Assembly: GCF_000282315.2 (NCBI RefSeq)
Contig: NZ_AKJN02000008.1
Coordinates: 868,001-932,000, forward strand
From: Pseudomonas sp. GM41(2012)
GTDB lineage: Bacteria > Pseudomonadota > Gammaproteobacteria > Pseudomonadales > Pseudomonadaceae
DNA length: 64,000 nt
Direction: 5' to 3'
Both the position numbers and the translations under genes were made by a program. Below the pieces are notes generated by a model that was not told the origin of the DNA, did no database searches, and saw only the letters and a program-made list of their open reading frames with translations. Position 1 is the first letter of the stretch. Each line of letters begins with the position of its first letter. Below are positions 43,037 through 51,572 of this stretch, in pieces.

Positions 43037-44542
43037 ATGTGTGGCATCGTCGGTATCGTCGGTAAGTCGAACGTCAATCAGGCGCTGTATGACGCGCTAA
43101 CCGTCCTCCAGCACCGCGGCCAGGACGCTGCCGGTATCGTGACCAGCCATGATGGCCGGTTATTCCTGCGCAAGGACAATGGCCTGGTACGTGACGTGTT
43201 CCATCAGCGTCACATGCAGCGCCTGGTCGGTCATATGGGTATTGGCCATGTGCGTTACCCGACCGCGGGCAGTTCGACTTCGGCCGAAGCCCAACCGTTT
43301 TACGTCAACTCGCCTTACGGCATCACCCTGGCGCACAACGGTAACCTCACCAACGTTGAGCAGCTGGCCAAGGAGATTTACGAATCTGACCTGCGCCACG
43401 TCAACACCAACTCCGATTCGGAAGTGCTGCTCAACGTGTTCGCTCACGAACTGGCCCAGCGCGGCAAGTTGCAGCCAACCGAAGAAGACGTGTTCGCCGC
43501 TGTAACTGACGTGCACAACCGTTGCGTCGGTGGTTATGCGGTTGTGGCGATGGTGACCGGTTACGGCATCGTCGGTTTCCGCGACCCGCACGGCATCCGC
43601 CCGATCGTCTTCGGTCAGCGTCACACCGACGAAGGCGTCGAGTACATGATCGCCTCCGAAAGCGTTTCCCTGGACGTGCTCGGTTTCACCCTGATTCGCG
43701 ACCTGGCGCCGGGCGAAGCGGTCTACATCACTGAAGACGGCAAGCTGCACACCCGTCAGTGTGCGACCAACCCGTCCCTGACCCCGTGCATCTTCGAACA
43801 CGTCTATCTGGCGCGTCCGGACTCGATCATCGACGGCGTGTCGGTCTATAAGGCACGCCTGCGCATGGGCGAGAAACTCGCCGAGAAGATTCTGCGCGAG
43901 CGTCCGAATCACGACATCGACGTGGTCATCCCGATTCCGGATACCAGCCGTACCGCGGCCCTGGAGTTGGCGAACCACTTGGGCGTCAAGTTCCGCGAAG
44001 GCTTCGTGAAGAACCGCTACATCGGCCGGACCTTCATCATGCCGGGCCAGGCTGCACGGAAAAAATCCGTACGCCAGAAGCTCAACGCCATCGAGCTGGA
44101 ATTCCGCGGCAAGAACGTGATGCTGGTGGACGACTCCATCGTTCGCGGCACCACCTGCAAGCAGATCATCCAGATGGCCCGCGAAGCCGGCGCCAAGAAC
44201 GTCTACTTCTGCTCCGCAGCACCGGCCGTTCGTTACCCGAACGTCTATGGTATCGACATGCCGAGCGCTCACGAGTTGATCGCCCATAACCGTTCGACCC
44301 AGGACGTGGCTGATCTGATCGGCGCTGACTGGTTGATCTATCAGGACTTGCCTGACTTGATCGAAGCGGTCGGTGGCGGCAAGATCAAGATCGAGAAGTT
44401 CGATTGCGCGGTGTTCGACGGCCAGTACGTCACCGGCGACGTCGACGAGGCTTACCTGAACAAGATCGAGCAGGCACGTAACGATGCCTCCAAGGTCAAG
44501 ACGCAGGCAGTCAGTGCGATCATTGATCTGTATAACAACTGA
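43037..44542 (+). CDS. purF: amidophosphoribosyltransferase
   Basis: A 501-residue enzyme for the first committed step of purine synthesis (PRPP + glutamine to phosphoribosylamine). After Met removal Cys1 becomes the Ntn nucleophile: MCGIVGIVGKSNVN. The glutaminase half continues with QHRGQDAAGI. The PRPP-binding loop VMLVDDSIVRGTT lies near residue 360. ATG 43037 is the true start because Cys must be first; an in-frame TTG three codons earlier is rejected. GTAGGGGTTG upstream is a modest ribosome site. A REP pair follows. Confidence 0.98.
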   Translation: MCGIVGIVGKSNVNQALYDALTVLQHRGQDAAGIVTSHDGRLFLRKDNGLVRDVFHQRHMQRLVGHMGIGHVRYPTAGSSTSAEAQPFYVNSPYGITLAHNGNLTNVEQLAKEIYESDLRHVNTNSDSEVLLNVFAHELAQRGKLQPTEEDVFAAVTDVHNRCVGGYAVVAMVTGYGIVGFRDPHGIRPIVFGQRHTDEGVEYMIASESVSLDVLGFTLIRDLAPGEAVYITEDGKLHTRQCATNPSLTPCIFEHVYLARPDSIIDGVSVYKARLRMGEKLAEKILRERPNHDIDVVIPIPDTSRTAALELANHLGVKFREGFVKNRYIGRTFIMPGQAARKKSVRQKLNAIELEFRGKNVMLVDDSIVRGTTCKQIIQMAREAGAKNVYFCSAAPAVRYPNVYGIDMPSAHELIAHNRSTQDVADLIGADWLIYQDLPDLIEAVGGGKIKIEKFDCAVFDGQYVTGDVDEAYLNKIEQARNDASKVKTQAVSAIIDLYNN

Positions 44543-44552
44543 GTAAACGAAC

Positions 44553-44634
44553 GGCCTGTAGGAGCGAGGCTTGCCCGCGAAGCTTTTGGCGTTCCCAAAG
44601 GCCCCTTCGCGGGCAAGCCATGCTCCTACAGGCC
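44553..44634. repeat. 30-bp inverted REP pair (GCGGGCAAG type)
   Basis: GGCCTGTAGGAGCGAGGCTT... (44553-44582) mirrors 44605-44634 with few mismatches, between purF and metZ. Its arms carry TTGCCCGCGAAG, a third variant of the repeat family in this window. Confidence 0.88.
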
Positions 44635-44674
44635 GGTTTTGTATCCATTACCGAGTAGGGCAAGGAGTGACAGC

Positions 44675-45886
44675 ATGAGTCAGGATTGGGATGCCGGTCG
44701 GCTGGACAGCGACCTCGAAGGCGTAGCGTTCGACACTCTGGCCGTACGCGCCGGTCAGCACCGCACGCCGGAAGGCGAACACGGTGATCCGATGTTCTTC
44801 ACTTCCAGCTACGTATTCCGTACCGCCGCCGACGCGGCGGCACGTTTTGCCGGTGAAGTGCCGGGCAACGTTTACTCGCGCTACACCAACCCGACCGTGC
44901 GCGCGTTCGAAGAGCGCATTGCCGCGCTGGAAAGCGCCGAGCAAGCCGTGGCCACGGCGACCGGCATGGCCGCGATCATGGCGGTGGTGATGAGCCTCTG
45001 CAGCGCCGGTGATCACGTGCTGGTATCGCGCAGCGTATTCGGTTCGACCATCAGTCTGTTCGAGAAGTACTTCAAGCGCTTTGGTATTGAAGTCGATTAC
45101 GTGCCTCTGGCGGACCTGTCCGGCTGGGATGCGGCGATCAAGGCTAATACCAAATTGCTGTTCGTCGAGTCGCCATCCAACCCGCTGGCTGAGCTGGTGG
45201 ACATCGCCGAGTTGTCGAAAATCGCTCACGCCAAAGGCGCGATGCTGGTGGTCGACAACTGCTTCTGCACCCCGGCGTTGCAGCAGCCGCTGAAGATGGG
45301 CGCGGACATCGTCGTGCACTCGGCGACCAAGTTCATCGACGGCCAGGGCCGTTGCATGGGCGGTGTTGTGGCCGGTCGTAGCGAGCAGATGAAAGAAGTC
45401 GTCGGTTTCCTGCGCACTGCCGGGCCGACCCTGAGCCCGTTCAACGCCTGGATCTTCCTCAAGGGCCTGGAAACCTTGAGCCTGCGCATGAAGGCTCACT
45501 GTGCCAATGCCCAGCAACTGGCCGAATGGCTGGAGCAGCAGAAAGGCATCGAGAAAGTCCATTACGCCGGTCTCAAAAGCCATCCGCAGCATGAGCTGGC
45601 GCTGCGTCAGCAGAAAGGCTTTGGTGCGGTCGTGAGTTTCGAGGTCAAGGGCGGCAAAGAGGGCGCCTGGCGCTTTATCGATGCGACCCGTCTGATTTCC
45701 ATCACCGCCAACCTCGGTGACAGCAAAACCACCATTACGCACCCAGGCACCACCTCTCACGGCCGTCTGGCGCCGCAAGAGCGTGAAGCCGCGGGCATTC
45801 GTGACAGCCTGATCCGCATCGCGGTCGGTCTGGAAGACGTGGCAGACCTGCAAGTCGATCTGGCGCGCGGGTTGGCTGCCTTGTGA
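44675..45886 (+). CDS. metZ: O-succinylhomoserine sulfhydrylase
   Basis: A 403-residue PLP enzyme of the Cys/Met-metabolism family that makes homocysteine directly from O-succinylhomoserine and sulfide. It shows FDTLAVRAGQHRTPEGEHGDPMFFTSSYVF, YSRYTNPTVRAFEERIAALE, and the Schiff-base Lys in VHSATKFIDGQGRCMGG. The MetZ assignment rests on the purF-metZ context known in Pseudomonas and on length; cystathionine gamma-synthase is the nearest alternative. AAGGAG precedes the ATG. The stop overlaps the start of the next gene (GTGA). Confidence 0.93.
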   Translation: MSQDWDAGRLDSDLEGVAFDTLAVRAGQHRTPEGEHGDPMFFTSSYVFRTAADAAARFAGEVPGNVYSRYTNPTVRAFEERIAALESAEQAVATATGMAAIMAVVMSLCSAGDHVLVSRSVFGSTISLFEKYFKRFGIEVDYVPLADLSGWDAAIKANTKLLFVESPSNPLAELVDIAELSKIAHAKGAMLVVDNCFCTPALQQPLKMGADIVVHSATKFIDGQGRCMGGVVAGRSEQMKEVVGFLRTAGPTLSPFNAWIFLKGLETLSLRMKAHCANAQQLAEWLEQQKGIEKVHYAGLKSHPQHELALRQQKGFGAVVSFEVKGGKEGAWRFIDATRLISITANLGDSKTTITHPGTTSHGRLAPQEREAAGIRDSLIRIAVGLEDVADLQVDLARGLAAL

Positions 45887-46659
45887 TCGAGTTGTCCACG
45901 CCAGGCACTGGCACCAATGGCCGCGTTGCACTGGTCACGGGTGCTGCGCGGGGCATTGGTCTGGGGATCTCGGCCTGGCTGATCAGCGAAGGCTGGCAGG
46001 TGGTGCTGACTGATCTTGATCGAGTGCGCGGTTCGAAAGTGGCGAAGGTGCTCGGCGACAACGCCTGGTTCATCGCCATGGACGTCTCGAACGAAGGGCA
46101 GGTGGCATTGGGCGTCGCCGAAGTGCTGGGGCAGTTCGGGCGTCTGGATGCGCTGGTGTGCAACGCGGCGGTTGCCGATCCGCACAACATCACCCTTGAG
46201 AGCCTGGATCTGGCGTACTGGAATCGGGTGCTGGCGGTGAACCTCAGTGGGCCGATGCTGTTGGCCAAGCACTGTGCGCCGTACCTGCGTGCTCACAGCG
46301 GCGCGATCGTCAACCTGGCCTCGACCCGCGCCGGGCAGTCGGAACCCGACACCGAGGCTTATGCGGCGAGCAAGGGCGGTCTGTTGGCCCTGACTCATGC
46401 CTTGGCGATCAGCCTCGGGCCGGAAATCCGCGTCAATGCGGTCAGCCCGGGCTGGATCGATGCGCGGGATCCCTCCGCACGTCGTGCCGAACCTCTGACC
46501 GATGCCGATCATGCCCAGCATCCGGCGGGCAGGGTAGGGACGGTCGAGGATGTGGCAGCGATGGTCGCCTGGCTGTTGTCGAAGAACGCCGGTTTTGTCA
46601 CGGGCCAGGAGTTCGTGGTCGATGGCGGCATGACCAAGAAGATGATTTACAGCGAGTAA
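45883..46659 (+). CDS. short-chain dehydrogenase/reductase
   Basis: A 258-residue classical SDR. The cofactor loop ALVTGAARGIGLGISAWL has the TGxxxGxG pattern. An Asp at the end of strand 2 (VVLTDLDRVRGS) suggests NAD(H). The motif CNAAVADP replaces NNAG, and the catalytic Ser-Tyr-Lys is in LASTRAGQ ... YAASKGG. It starts at GTG 45883, overlapping the metZ stop by four bases, so translation is coupled. The substrate is unknown; pairing with metZ is conserved in pseudomonads but does not show a role in methionine synthesis. Confidence 0.9.
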   Translation: MIELSTPGTGTNGRVALVTGAARGIGLGISAWLISEGWQVVLTDLDRVRGSKVAKVLGDNAWFIAMDVSNEGQVALGVAEVLGQFGRLDALVCNAAVADPHNITLESLDLAYWNRVLAVNLSGPMLLAKHCAPYLRAHSGAIVNLASTRAGQSEPDTEAYAASKGGLLALTHALAISLGPEIRVNAVSPGWIDARDPSARRAEPLTDADHAQHPAGRVGTVEDVAAMVAWLLSKNAGFVTGQEFVVDGGMTKKMIYSE

Positions 46660-46767
46660 TTCGAGCAGGAGCCGCGACAGCGGCGGCTTGAGGTTGCAGG
46701 CGGCCATTGGCAGCGTTGCGGGAAATGACATGATTTTGTCTTTTTCAGAAAAACTTCAAGCGGGGTA

Positions 46768-46796
46768 TTGACTTAGCTTCGGTACCTGCGTAAATT
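46768..46796 (+). promoter_or_regulatory. sigma-70 promoter of the tRNA-Val/Asp block
   Basis: TTGACT (46768-46773), 17 bases, TAAATT (46791-46796), then a GC-rich start region. Confidence 0.75.
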
Positions 46797-46818
46797 TCGC
46801 GGCCTCGGAGATGCAAAC

Positions 46819-46894
46819 GGGTGATTAGCTCAGCTGGGAGAGCGTCTGCCTTACAAGCAGAATGTCGGCGGTTCGATCCCGTCATCACCCACCA
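46819..46894 (+). tRNA. tRNA-Val (TAC)
   Basis: 76 nt with CCA. The anticodon loop CTTACAA sits in a TCTGC/GCAGA stem. Acceptor GGGTGAT pairs with ATCACCC. Confidence 0.97.
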
Positions 46895-46949
46895 CTTCCG
46901 AGAGTCTTGCGAAAGCAAGATGGAAGCTTTTAAAAGCCTCCACCGACGC

Positions 46950-47026
46950 GCAGCGGTAGTTCAGTCGGTTAGAATACCGGCCTGTCACGCCGGGGGTCGC
47001 GGGTTCGAGTCCCGTCCGCTGCGCCA
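46950..47026 (+). tRNA. tRNA-Asp (GTC), copy 1
   Basis: 77 nt with CCA. The anticodon loop CTGTCAC reads GTC. Acceptor GCAGCGG pairs with CCGCTGC. Confidence 0.97.
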
Positions 47027-47119
47027 TATTTTCCGAGTCAGAGTTTGTTCTGGTTCGAGATTGAAAGCCTCGAAGCTTTCAGTCAGACGAGTTACTTGGA
47101 CGCAAGTCCAAAGCGATAC

Positions 47120-47196
47120 GCAGCGGTAGTTCAGTCGGTTAGAATACCGGCCTGTCACGCCGGGGGTCGCGGGTTCGAGTCCCGTCCGCTGCGCCA
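47120..47196 (+). tRNA. tRNA-Asp (GTC), copy 2
   Basis: Identical to the copy at 46950; the two are separated by a 93-bp spacer. All three tRNAs appear to form one transcript. Confidence 0.97.
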
Positions 47197-47277
47197 TATC
47201 TGCCTCAAGGCCCGCTGAACGCCTTGGAGCTACGAAGAAAGCTGCTGGTAAAGCCAGTGTCTACTTCGAGTCGATAG

Positions 47278-47311
47278 CAAAGACCCTGGTCGAAAGACCG
47301 GGGTTTTTTGT
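47278..47311 (+). terminator. terminator of the tRNA-Val/Asp transcript
   Basis: AGACC(C)TGGTC-GAAA-GACCGGGGT forms a GAAA tetraloop hairpin, followed by TTTTTTG. Confidence 0.75.
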
Positions 47312-47516
47312 GTCTGCGATTTGGCTTTTCTCCTTGCCCCGCAACCATGGGCATTCGCATCTGCCAGCCAAATGCGGCCGTGTATCGATTTCTTACTCCT
47401 CTCGACAATTTCCCTCAATAACGCTCGGCCCTGACTAACCGGTGGCTGCGTGGCAGAAACCCCAGTCTTTCATTCGCGTATTCAAGTTTTTCCTCGGGGC
47501 AAAACGCATAAAGCGC

Positions 47517-47556
47517 TTGGTTTGACGTATCAACACTAATTAGAATGAGTCGCATT
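47517..47556 (+). promoter_or_regulatory. Fur-controlled promoter of the fecI-like gene
   Basis: A -35 TTGGTT (47517-47522), 18 bases, and a -10 TAGAAT (47541-47546) can be drawn. The -10 lies inside a 19-bp Fur-box-like sequence at 47538-47556. Its minus-strand reading AATGCGACTCATTCTAATT is close to natural Pseudomonas Fur sites. Iron-bound Fur would block this promoter. Confidence 0.7.
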
Positions 47557-47587
47557 TAAAATATTTCTTCGCGCAGGGTTCCTTTAG

Positions 47588-48097
47588 ATGAGTGATGCAG
47601 CGATGCCGGCGGCGCAAACCTTCCACGACCTGTACCGCGACCATCGTGGCTGGCTCGAAAGCTGGTTGAGACGACGCATGAGCAATGGCCATGATGCGGC
47701 GGACTTGAGCCAGGATACGTTCGTGCGTTTACTCGCCAGCTCCCAGCACATCGCTGACCTGCAAGAACCCCGCGCCTATCTGGCGACGGTCGGCAAGCGA
47801 CTGCTCACCAATTTCTATAAGCGCCGCAGCCTGGAACAGGCCTACCTCAGTGCGCTGGCGCTGCTGCCTGAGGACTGCGTGCCGTCTCCCGAGCAACGCT
47901 GGTTGCTGCTGGAAACCCTGCAAGCCCTGGATGAATTGCTCGATGGATTGCCGACTGCGGTGCGACGAGCGTTTCTCTGGAGCCAGTTGGAGGGTTTGGG
48001 CTATCACGAGATTGCTGAACGCCTGCAAGTCTCGGAGCGCACGATCAAGCGCTACATGGCGCAAGCCTATGAACATTGCCTGCTGGTGGAATTGTGA
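47588..48097 (+). CDS. FecI-type iron-starvation ECF sigma factor
   Basis: A 169-residue sigma factor of the FecI group. Region 2 starts near residue 11 (TFHDLYRDHRGWLESWLRRRMSNGHDAADLSQDTFVRLL). Region 4 is near 110-165 (LDELLDGLPTAVRRAFLWSQLEGLGYHEIAERLQVSERTIKRYM). It would direct transcription of the downstream receptor gene when released by its FecR partner. A Fur box sits on its promoter. The stop overlaps the GTG of the next gene by four bases, tying sigma and anti-sigma translation together. The set is orthologous in position to the regulators preceding achromobactin genes in P. syringae. Confidence 0.93.
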   Translation: MSDAAMPAAQTFHDLYRDHRGWLESWLRRRMSNGHDAADLSQDTFVRLLASSQHIADLQEPRAYLATVGKRLLTNFYKRRSLEQAYLSALALLPEDCVPSPEQRWLLLETLQALDELLDGLPTAVRRAFLWSQLEGLGYHEIAERLQVSERTIKRYMAQAYEHCLLVEL

Positions 48098-49044
48098 TCG
48101 GTTCGCCACCTTCGGCTGAAGCCCGGCAAGTCGTGCGGGCTGCCGCTCAATGGCTGGCACTCATGGAATCAGGCGCCGCCAACGAACGCGATCATGCCAA
48201 TCTGCAGCACTGGCGTGACAGCCATCCCAGTCACGAACAGGCCTGGCAGAAAGCTCAGCTTCTGCGCCAACGCTTTGCCGACCTGCCGTCGGCACTGGCC
48301 ATGGCCAGCCTGGATCGGCCGCAGACGAGTCGGCGCACGGTGCTCAAGCGCGCCGTCGGGGCGGTGGCGCTGGTGCCAACTGCCTGGCTGATCAGCCGGC
48401 AGCTACCTCTGGACGTCTGGCGCGCTGACCTGCGAACCGCGACCGGGGAGGGTAAAAAAGTCCAGTTGGCGGATGGCAGCTCGCTGCAATTGAACACCGC
48501 GAGTGCCGTCGATATCGACCTGAAGAATCGGCGACTGACACTCGTGGAAGGCGAAATAGCGCTGAATGTGCCCGGCATATCGCCGCTGACGATCCAGACG
48601 CACTTCGGGCAAGTGGTCGTCAGTCAGAGCGAAGTGTGCGTTCGTCAGGGGCAGGCGGGGTGCAAGGTGTCAGTGCTTAAAGGCGCGGTGCAATTGCAGC
48701 CTTTGCGCGGACCGGTCTTTTCATTGCGTGCAGGCCAGCAAGTCAGCCTTCAGGCAATGGGGGCCGGACGCCTCGAACCTTTCGACGTGCTTGCCCCAGG
48801 CTGGCGCGACGGCGTGTTGATGGCGCAGAACCAGCCCCTGGGCGATTTTTTGCGCGAGCTCAGCACCTATCGTCCGGGATTGTTGCGCTGGGAACCGGAA
48901 CTCGAATCCCTGCGCGTCACCGGCAGTTTCCGTCTGGAAGACACCGATCGCATCCTGACGTTGCTAGCGGCCAGCTTGCCGCTGGAGGTGCATAGGCGAA
49001 CCCGCTACTGGGTCACGTTGCTGCCGCGCAAAAATAGTGTCTGA
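48094..49044 (+). CDS. FecR-type anti-sigma/sigma-activator membrane protein
   Basis: The 316-residue protein has an N-terminal cytoplasmic DUF4880/FecR_N region with conserved Trp residues (RAAAQWLALMESG, LQHWRDSHPSHEQAWQKAQ). One membrane helix follows (about 90-105, VGAVALVPTAWLI). The periplasmic FecR domain is TATGEGKKVQLADGSSLQLNTAS. A C-terminal segment (PLGDFLRELSTYRPGLLRW) contacts the receptor signalling domain. It holds the sigma factor until the siderophore-loaded receptor signals. The start is GTG 48094, overlapping the sigma-factor stop. Confidence 0.92.
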   Translation: MIGSPPSAEARQVVRAAAQWLALMESGAANERDHANLQHWRDSHPSHEQAWQKAQLLRQRFADLPSALAMASLDRPQTSRRTVLKRAVGAVALVPTAWLISRQLPLDVWRADLRTATGEGKKVQLADGSSLQLNTASAVDIDLKNRRLTLVEGEIALNVPGISPLTIQTHFGQVVVSQSEVCVRQGQAGCKVSVLKGAVQLQPLRGPVFSLRAGQQVSLQAMGAGRLEPFDVLAPGWRDGVLMAQNQPLGDFLRELSTYRPGLLRWEPELESLRVTGSFRLEDTDRILTLLAASLPLEVHRRTRYWVTLLPRKNSV

Positions 49045-49111
49045 GGCCTGTCCCCTTTTTTCGCGTCGCTTGTCATTCAAGGCAAGTGAAACGAAATCAG
49101 AGAGATTCTCA

Positions 49112-51535
49112 ATGCCCGTAGTGATGCCCTGCAGTATGCGTCTGGGTTCTTCCAGGCTGCGCCCGTTGTTGCACTTGAGTCTGATGTTGAGTCTGAGTGC
49201 CTGTCCGTTGTTCATCACTGCCGGTTGGGCCGAAGACGCGCCTCGACGCAGTTACCAGGTGCCGGCAGGAAGCCTCAGTGCAGCGTTGACCCGTTTCGCC
49301 GGACTGGCCGGGGTCAATCTGTCAGTGGACCCGGCACTGGTGGGCAGTCGCACCAGCCCTGGACTTTCCGGCGAATACGCGGTCGAGGAGGGCTTTGCCC
49401 GACTGCTGCAGGGTTCCGGTCTGCAACTGCAGCCGGTGGGCGAAGAGGCGTACATCCTGACCCCGGCGCCAGAAGGCAGCAGCCTGCAACTGGGCGCCAC
49501 CTCGATTGTCGGTGCCACTGACTCGGAGCACGGCGATCCGTATGCCGGCGGCCAGGTTGCGCGCCGTGGTTCGCAAGGCCTGCTGGGCTCGAAAGACTTT
49601 ATGGAAACGCCGTTCAGCATGACCACCTACACCAGTGAGGTGGTCAAAAACCAACAGGCGCGGACCTTGGGCGACCTGATCGCCAACGATCCTTCGGTTC
49701 GTGCCACCAACCCGGCGGGTGGGCGCTATGAGCAGTTCACCATTCGAGGGTTGAGCCTGTTCAACAGTGATGTTTCCTACAACGGCCTCTACGGCGTCCT
49801 GCCGACCTATACGATCGACATGGAGATGGCCGACCGCGTCGACGTCCTCAAAGGCCCGAGCCAGCTCATCAACGGCATCTCGCCGCGGGGCAGCGTGGGT
49901 GGCGGGATCAACGTGGTGCCCAAGCGCGCGACCGACAAGCCCATCACTTCATTCACCGGCAGTTACGCGTCCGACAGCCAGGTCGGCGGTGCCGTGGATG
50001 TCGGCCGGCGCTTTGGTGAAGACAACAAGTTCGGTCTTCGTTTCAACGGCGTGAAGCAGTCCGGCGACACCGAATGGGATCACCAGAATGTCGACCGCGA
50101 GATGGCCGTGCTGGGCCTGGATTTCCGCGGTGAACGCCTGCGACTCTCGACGGACATCGGGCGCACCGAACGTGATACCGACGCACCGCAGGAGCGCGTA
50201 CAGGTTGGCCCTAACGCGCAGGTTCCGCATGCCAGCGATGTGCGCCGCAACTATGCGCAGCCCTGGAGCAAGGCGAGTACCAACGACACGTTCGGCATGG
50301 TGAACGCTGAATTCGATGTCAACGATTCCGTCATGCTGTATGGCGGCGTGGGCGCGCGCAAAAGTAACCATGACTTCCTTCGACATGCCGTTTCGGTCAC
50401 CAACGACGCCGGCAATTTCAGCGTTCAACCGCGTGACTTCACCCGTGACGAAAATGTCCGGACGGCCACAGCGGGAGTGCGCAACTGGTTCCATACCGGC
50501 CCGGTAAGCCATGAAGTCAACCTGGCCGCCAGCTATTACTACATGGACTTTGAAAACGGCGGCGCCCGTTATGCCTCGGCCAACAGCAACATCTATAACC
50601 CCGTGGTAACACCAACGCCGGTCAGGCCCACGCGACAGGATTCGGAGGTCTATACCGAAAACCGTTCCACCGGCGTGGCGTTGTCCGACACTCTGGGTTT
50701 CTTCGATGACCGGCTGCTGCTGACCCTCGGCGCCCGCTGGCAGCGAGTGAAGGTTGACGACTGGACCGATAACGTCAGAGGCGACACCGGCTACGACGAG
50801 GAAAAGGTTTCGCCGTCAGGCGGCATCCTGTTCAAGGCCACCGACAAGCTGTCGCTGTATGCCAACTATATGGAAGGCCTGAGCCAGGGCAAGATCGCAC
50901 CGTCGACCTCGGTGAACGAGGACGAGATCTTCCCGCCGTTCATCAGCCGCCAGGTCGAAGTCGGCGCCAAGTATGACGCCGGTGCGTTCGCCGTCACCGC
51001 CGCCGTGTTCCGTATCAAGCAGCCGGCCTACGAGACCAACGCCATCACGCGCGTCTTCGGCCCGAACGGCAAACGTGAGAACACGGGTGTGGAACTGAGT
51101 GTGTTCGGTGAACCGCTCGATGGTTTCCGTCTGCTCGGCGGTGTCATGTACATCGACAGCGAGTTGAAGGACACCACCAATGGCACCTTCGACGGCAACC
51201 GGGCACCGGCCACGCCGAAATACAACGTCAACCTGGGCGCCGAGTGGGACGTGCCGACTGTACAGGGCCTGACCTTGACCAGCCGCGGCATCTATTCCAG
51301 CTCACAGTACCTGGACCAGTCCAACGTTAAGGAAATCGACTCCTGGGAGCGTTTCGACGTGGGCGCACGCTACGCGTTCAAGGTCGACGAAACGAACGTC
51401 ACTGTGCGTGCGAATGTCGAGAACGTGGCGGACAAGCGCTACTGGAGTTCGGCCGGGGCCTCGGATGACAGTGAGCCTGGCTTGACGCTGTCGACCCCGC
51501 GCACGTACCTCCTTTCGGCGACTGTCGACTTCTGA
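49112..51535 (+). CDS. TonB-dependent siderophore receptor with STN signalling domain
   Basis: The outer-membrane receptor is 807 residues from ATG 49112; ATG 49136 is an alternative. A long signal peptide (about 1-41) precedes an STN domain (about 44-125: YQVPAGSLSAALTRFAGLAGVNL). A plug with VVKNQQARTLGDLIANDPSVR and IRGLSLFNSDVSYNGLYG follows, then a 22-strand barrel ending in Phe (LSATVDF), as outer-membrane assembly requires. The STN domain plus adjacent FecI/FecR genes make it a signalling transducer. Context implies achromobactin-type ferric siderophore as ligand. A GC hairpin follows the stop. Confidence 0.92.
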   Translation: MPVVMPCSMRLGSSRLRPLLHLSLMLSLSACPLFITAGWAEDAPRRSYQVPAGSLSAALTRFAGLAGVNLSVDPALVGSRTSPGLSGEYAVEEGFARLLQGSGLQLQPVGEEAYILTPAPEGSSLQLGATSIVGATDSEHGDPYAGGQVARRGSQGLLGSKDFMETPFSMTTYTSEVVKNQQARTLGDLIANDPSVRATNPAGGRYEQFTIRGLSLFNSDVSYNGLYGVLPTYTIDMEMADRVDVLKGPSQLINGISPRGSVGGGINVVPKRATDKPITSFTGSYASDSQVGGAVDVGRRFGEDNKFGLRFNGVKQSGDTEWDHQNVDREMAVLGLDFRGERLRLSTDIGRTERDTDAPQERVQVGPNAQVPHASDVRRNYAQPWSKASTNDTFGMVNAEFDVNDSVMLYGGVGARKSNHDFLRHAVSVTNDAGNFSVQPRDFTRDENVRTATAGVRNWFHTGPVSHEVNLAASYYYMDFENGGARYASANSNIYNPVVTPTPVRPTRQDSEVYTENRSTGVALSDTLGFFDDRLLLTLGARWQRVKVDDWTDNVRGDTGYDEEKVSPSGGILFKATDKLSLYANYMEGLSQGKIAPSTSVNEDEIFPPFISRQVEVGAKYDAGAFAVTAAVFRIKQPAYETNAITRVFGPNGKRENTGVELSVFGEPLDGFRLLGGVMYIDSELKDTTNGTFDGNRAPATPKYNVNLGAEWDVPTVQGLTLTSRGIYSSSQYLDQSNVKEIDSWERFDVGARYAFKVDETNVTVRANVENVADKRYWSSAGASDDSEPGLTLSTPRTYLLSATVDF

Positions 51536-51550
51536 TTCACCTGTGTCATG

Positions 51551-51572
51551 CGCCCCAGGGACCGGGGGCGTC
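51551..51572 (+). terminator. GC-rich hairpin after the receptor gene
   Basis: CGCCCC and GGGGCG pair across an eight-base loop, followed by a weak T run (TCTTGGTT). It is a possible terminator separating the receptor from the biosynthetic operon. Confidence 0.5.

Larger units (their letters stand above)
47197..47587. other. intergenic junction between the tRNA block and the siderophore locus
   Basis: These 391 bases hold the tRNA terminator near 47280 and the fecI-type promoter with a Fur box near 47540. Two overlapping minus-strand frames (47205-47418) have no ribosome site or family likeness and are rejected. I see no duplicated tRNA end that would mark an integration site. Confidence 0.6.

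Noticed and set aside
46950..47196. Duplicate tRNA-Asp as an att duplication made by an island
   Set aside because: Both copies are full length and in one transcript with tRNA-Val; an att duplication usually copies only the 3' end and lies at the far side of the island.
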